From an uncultured Thalassolituus sp. (GTDB lineage Bacteria; Pseudomonadota; Gammaproteobacteria; Pseudomonadales; Oceanobacteraceae), in NCBI GenBank assembly GCA_913054055.1, contig CAJXIT010000150.1, positions 1 through 8,243 of the forward strand: a DNA stretch of 8,243 nucleotides, in the 5' to 3' direction. Below, in pieces: positions 6,039-8,243 of this stretch. The notes beneath the pieces are model-generated. The model did not search any database and was not told the DNA's origin. It saw nothing but the letters and a program-made list of their open reading frames with translations. Numbering within the stretch: the first letter of the stretch is position 1; the number at the start of each line of letters is the position of its first letter. The position numbers and the translations under genes are program-made.

Positions 6039-6740
6039 ATGTACTTTGATACGTTAATTGATGGTGTTGGTTCCGATTGGCAGCAGCACTTTCAAGCAGA
6101 ATTTGAGCAAGGGTATATGAATGCACTTGCTAAATTCTTAGAAGTGGAAGAGGTGTGTGGTCAAACGGTTTATCCGCCAAAGCCTTATATATTTAATGCG
6201 TTCAAACAAACACCTTTTAAAGTGGTGATTGTGGGACAAGACCCTTATCACGGTGCAGGCCAGGCTCACGGCTTGAGCTTTTCGGTGCCAGATGGCATGA
6301 ACACCCCGCCTTCATTAAAAAATATCTATAAAGAAATCAGTCGCGATACGGGCATGAATATTCCTATGTATGGCAATTTAGAAACCTGGGCCAAACAAGG
6401 TGTGCTGTTATTAAATGCATCGCTCACTGTACGAGAAGGCCAAGCAAATAGTCACAGTAAAAAAGGGTGGTTAACGTTTACAAATTCTTGTATCGAGAAA
6501 ATCAACCGTGATCATGAAGGCGTTGTATTTTTAGCATGGGGTAGGTTTGCCCATGACGTCTGCGCGAATATCGATTTAAATAAACATTGTGTGATTAAAA
6601 CATCTCACCCAAGTCCACTAGGGGCGACAAAATCGGGTAAAGAATTTGTGGCGTTTATGGGGTCGGGCTGTTTTACGCAGGTGAATAACGAGTTAAAAAG
6701 GTTGGGCAAGGCCCCTATTCAATGGGATACCCTGCATTAA
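6039..6740 (+). CDS. ung: Uracil-DNA glycosylase, family 1
   Basis: Removes uracil from DNA, arising by cytosine deamination or dUTP incorporation, as the first step of base excision repair. At 233 residues it is close to E. coli Ung (229). The active-site elements are intact: GQDPYHG at 66-72 with the water-activating Asp68, GLSFSV with the stacking Phe81, LLLN with uracil-binding Asn126, and HPSPL at 190-194 with catalytic His190 and the intercalating Leu194. Two departures are visible after that: Gly follows Leu194 where E. coli has Ser, and the segment between the leucine loop and the FMG motif is about six residues longer than in E. coli. The start at 6039 lies one base after the upstream stop and has only a weak ribosome binding site, so translation is probably coupled. 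The gene converges on the next with 9 bases between stop codons. Confidence 0.97.
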   Translation: MYFDTLIDGVGSDWQQHFQAEFEQGYMNALAKFLEVEEVCGQTVYPPKPYIFNAFKQTPFKVVIVGQDPYHGAGQAHGLSFSVPDGMNTPPSLKNIYKEISRDTGMNIPMYGNLETWAKQGVLLLNASLTVREGQANSHSKKGWLTFTNSCIEKINRDHEGVVFLAWGRFAHDVCANIDLNKHCVIKTSHPSPLGATKSGKEFVAFMGSGCFTQVNNELKRLGKAPIQWDTLH

Positions 6741-6749
6741 GCCCATGCT

Positions 6750-7493
6750 TTATCGATAAGTTTGTTTGATCGTGCTTAAGCGGTGTAAGTTAATATTTTC
6801 TTTTAAGCTTTCATCCATCATCTTTATAAAATCTTTAGCCCAGGGTAAGTCTGGGTTAATGGCGATATAAAAAGGATTTCTTTTTAAACAACCGGCTAAC
6901 TTCACTTTGATGTTGCTATCTTTTAAAAGCCAAAGCACCACAAGGCTGTCATCAAGATAGGTATCAATTTCATTGTTAAACAGCATTTCATTTAATTGTG
7001 CGATGCCCCCTTCTTTCAAAATCTTCATATTAGGGGCATTGGCATGTTCATTAATAAACTCATCAATTTCACTGCCATAGCCATAGCCTTCAATAGAGCC
7101 TAGGTTAATTGAAGCTAAGGTATCATTGCCTTTATATAGCCATTTCGAGTCACTCTTTGCGATAAAGCACACTTGGTAATCGGCAGTGGGAGTTTGAGTG
7201 AATAAAAGGCTGGGAGCCTCTTCAGGGATTGCGGTGAGCAATCCATGGACCTGGCCGCTATTGGCTCTGTCTACGGATTCATGCCAAGGATTAAATTCGA
7301 CTTTTAGGTCAATGCCTTTGTCTTGTAAGACTTGAGTCAAATATTCGTGAATGATGCCGGGTTGATCAGGTTGGTGTTCGCAGGCGTACGGGCACCACTG
7401 AGTGCTGGCAAGCGTAATGGCGCTAGGGATCTCATGGCTGTTTACTTGAGTGCTAAGTGCTAGCCAAAATGCAAAAATAAAAAACGACTTCAC
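6750..7493 (-). CDS. Periplasmic solute-binding protein, amino-acid type (SBP_bac_3-like), orphan
   Basis: A 247-residue exported protein. Residues 1-19 form a signal peptide (KSFFIFAFWLAL core, cleavage probably after VNS), starting at GTG 7493 with GGGG nine bases upstream (7503-7506). The mature part has the layout of the polar amino-acid binding-protein fold (PF00497-like): an opening strand LASTQWCPYACE, GIIHEYLTQVLQDKGI (46-61), FNPWHESVDRANSGQVHGLL (67-86), the central GSIEGYGYG (132-140), a lobe-2 helix GGIAQLNEMLFNNEID (162-177), and a C-terminal helix. Cys34/Cys38 and Cys109/Cys201 could form disulfides. No permease or ATPase adjoins it, so it may serve a distant transporter, a sensor, or be one of the many orphan paralogues common in marine gammaproteobacteria. 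Lobe 1 lacks an obvious conserved substrate Arg, so the ligand cannot be named. Confidence 0.8.
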   Translation of the reverse strand: MKSFFIFAFWLALSTQVNSHEIPSAITLASTQWCPYACEHQPDQPGIIHEYLTQVLQDKGIDLKVEFNPWHESVDRANSGQVHGLLTAIPEEAPSLLFTQTPTADYQVCFIAKSDSKWLYKGNDTLASINLGSIEGYGYGSEIDEFINEHANAPNMKILKEGGIAQLNEMLFNNEIDTYLDDSLVVLWLLKDSNIKVKLAGCLKRNPFYIAINPDLPWAKDFIKMMDESLKENINLHRLSTIKQTYR

Positions 7494-7555
7494 AATGATT
7501 TGCCCCGATTCGATGCCATCAATATAGCGTTAACTTCGTAATTTGGATAGGGCGT

Positions 7556-7561
7556 ATTATA
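7556..7561 (-). promoter_or_regulatory. -10 box for the solute-binding protein gene
   Basis: The minus strand reads TATAAT at 7561-7556, 62 bases before the GTG start and in the short spacer after the cysteine-cluster gene. No good -35 is seen at normal spacing. It suggests that the binding-protein gene has its own promoter rather than relying on the gene upstream. Confidence 0.45.
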
Positions 7562-7716
7562 TGAAAAAGTTATGTTTTTTAGGTTTTATATGCCTTTCTC
7601 TGGTACTAAAGTTGCGAAAAGGTCCTTTGTTGCATGATTCAGTTATTTCGCTGGGCTTCAAACTTTTCTATGCGCTGATCCCAAGTCTTAAAGCGTTTGC
7701 GGCAATATGCATCTAG
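7561..7716 (+). CDS. Doubtful small ORF, 51 aa, antisense to the cysteine-cluster gene
   Basis: ATG at 7561 has TAGGG (7548-7552) eight bases upstream and begins with MKKLCFLGFICLSLVL, which resembles a signal or membrane segment, followed by KLRKG. From 7639 on, the frame runs antisense to the last part of the YkgJ-like gene, and the remaining residues have no recognisable character. The frame may be a chance product of AT-rich spacer plus antisense sequence. It is listed because the start signals are good, but the evidence favours a non-gene. Confidence 0.15.
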   Translation: MKKLCFLGFICLSLVLKLRKGPLLHDSVISLGFKLFYALIPSLKAFAAICI

Positions 7717-8064
7717 TTCATCGAATTGAGTGAAGTAATGCTGGCATCCTTCATTAATAGGCACATCTTTTTCACAGGCATCAAAGCTATGTTCACGGCA
7801 AATTAACGGGCGTGTCTCATAAATTCCACAGCGATTGTCAGGTAATACAAACTCACAGCGAGTCATGCTTAATAGATACCAACCGTTATCGTCTTTAAAG
7901 ACATGAATGTCTTTGTGGGCAACTTGCCATAGCAGGGTATCAAATTCGGCCATGGTGCGAAGCGTGCCCAGCTCCTGAGTGATATAAGAACAGCATAGCG
8001 CTGAACAGTAGTCACATTTGTTTTCACTGGTGATATTAGTGGTTTCTATGATTTGAACTGGCAC
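7639..8064 (-). CDS. YkgJ-like cysteine-cluster protein (CxxCxxxCC)
   Basis: A 141-residue cytoplasmic protein of the CxxCxxCC (YkgJ, PF03692-like) family, thought to bind zinc or an iron-sulfur cluster; its biochemical role is not established. The N-terminal cluster is Cys17, Cys20, Cys24 and Cys25, with three rather than two residues before the CC pair. Further conserved-looking cysteines are at 70, 79, 89, 97, 107 and 121; the RCGIYETRPLICREH segment (78-92) is the family's most typical block. The only usable start is GTG at 8064, since an in-frame TGA lies just upstream and the next Met is at residue 38, past the cluster; the ribosome binding site is poor. A TAGAAT box on the minus strand (complement of 8094-8099) is a weak promoter candidate. 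It is followed by its own spacer and the binding-protein gene; a shared function is not evident. Confidence 0.85.
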   Translation of the reverse strand: MPVQIIETTNITSENKCDYCSALCCSYITQELGTLRTMAEFDTLLWQVAHKDIHVFKDDNGWYLLSMTRCEFVLPDNRCGIYETRPLICREHSFDACEKDVPINEGCQHYFTQFDELDAYCRKRFKTWDQRIEKFEAQRNN

Positions 8065-8132
8065 GATGGGTCGTCAATAATGGGTGTAGCACCATTCTAC
8101 CTGAATATGTATATGGACACATCCTATCAAGA

Positions 8133-8243
8133 TTAAAGCGTGTACCCATCAACATGCTTGCAAAGGGCTTGAATTTGTAATTTTAAATTGTCTGCCACAG
8201 TTTTACTTTGAGTGATTGTTGAGGTGCTGGATAGGGCCAGACT
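8133..8243 (-). CDS. C-terminal 36 residues of a gene cut by the window edge
   Basis: Reading leftward from the window end, the minus strand is open for 36 codons and stops at TAA (8135-8133). The fragment is Ser/Thr/Gln-rich at first (S-L-A-L-S-S-T-S), then AVADN-like to ADNLKLQIQALCKHVDGY, a heptad-like helix ending in a short tail. Such an ending, with a helix reading L..QI..L...V.GY, resembles the C-terminus of methyl-accepting chemotaxis proteins, but the fragment is too short to be sure. It stops 68 bases before the GTG of the cysteine-cluster gene on the same strand. Confidence 0.4.
   Translation of the reverse strand, partial: SLALSSTSTITQSKTVADNLKLQIQALCKHVDGYTL

Noticed and set aside
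6559..6570. Twelve-base match (TCTGCGCGAATA) in ung to the end of the REP-like element
   Set aside because: It lies within conserved coding sequence and lacks the GTAG head and the pairing arm, so it is coincidental.
8079..8096. Short inverted repeat AATGG/CCATT before the cysteine-cluster gene
   Set aside because: A 5-bp stem in AT-rich sequence is expected by chance.
1..8243. Search for tRNA, rRNA, CRISPR arrays, insertion sequences, phage or defence genes
   Set aside because: No T-loop sequences, regularly spaced repeats, transposase or nuclease motifs were seen on either strand.

Overview
The window looks like a housekeeping stretch of a gammaproteobacterial chromosome, flanked by smaller, less conserved genes. 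PpiC, RF2, LysS and Ung all match the lengths and motifs of gammaproteobacterial versions. The moderate base composition, Cache and amino-acid-type periplasmic binding proteins, and a Pseudomonas-style REP-like palindrome suggest a marine or aquatic member of the Oceanospirillales/Pseudomonadales neighbourhood. The genus is not determined; this placement is inference.

Left end (1-855): AT-rich and gene-poor. It holds two candidate small minus-strand genes: a 55-codon ORF with four cysteines and a CSC-type end (14-181), and a 60-codon probable small secreted or lipoprotein with a strong ribosome binding site (445-627). Between and beside them lie palindromes and repeated TGATCA sites. From 856 a plus-strand pair follows: ppiC (peptidyl-prolyl isomerase) and a small membrane protein with a histidine/aspartate pattern. 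They end at a hairpin facing a minus-strand stand-alone Cache-domain secreted protein (1584-2132).

Centre (2320-5179): prfB (release factor 2) and lysS (lysyl-tRNA synthetase), the classical translation pair. prfB carries the programmed +1 frameshift at an in-frame UGA (codon 25), through which RF2 levels are self-regulated; it starts at TTG rather than at a nearby ATG. The prfB-lysS spacer contains a perfect 14-bp palindrome joined to a REP-like hairpin. A textbook intrinsic terminator closes lysS.

Right part (5209-8243): a perfect TATAAT box precedes a two-gene unit of a six-helix membrane protein and ung (uracil-DNA glycosylase), with a single base between the two genes. ung converges, with 9 bp between stop codons, on a minus-strand orphan periplasmic binding protein. 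Upstream of that on the same strand is a YkgJ-like cysteine-cluster protein, and then the 3' end of another minus-strand gene cut by the window edge.

I found no rRNA, tRNA, CRISPR array, insertion sequence or phage gene. The clearest unusual biology is the recoded prfB; the least explained items are the small cysteine-containing ORF at the left edge and the REP-like element.
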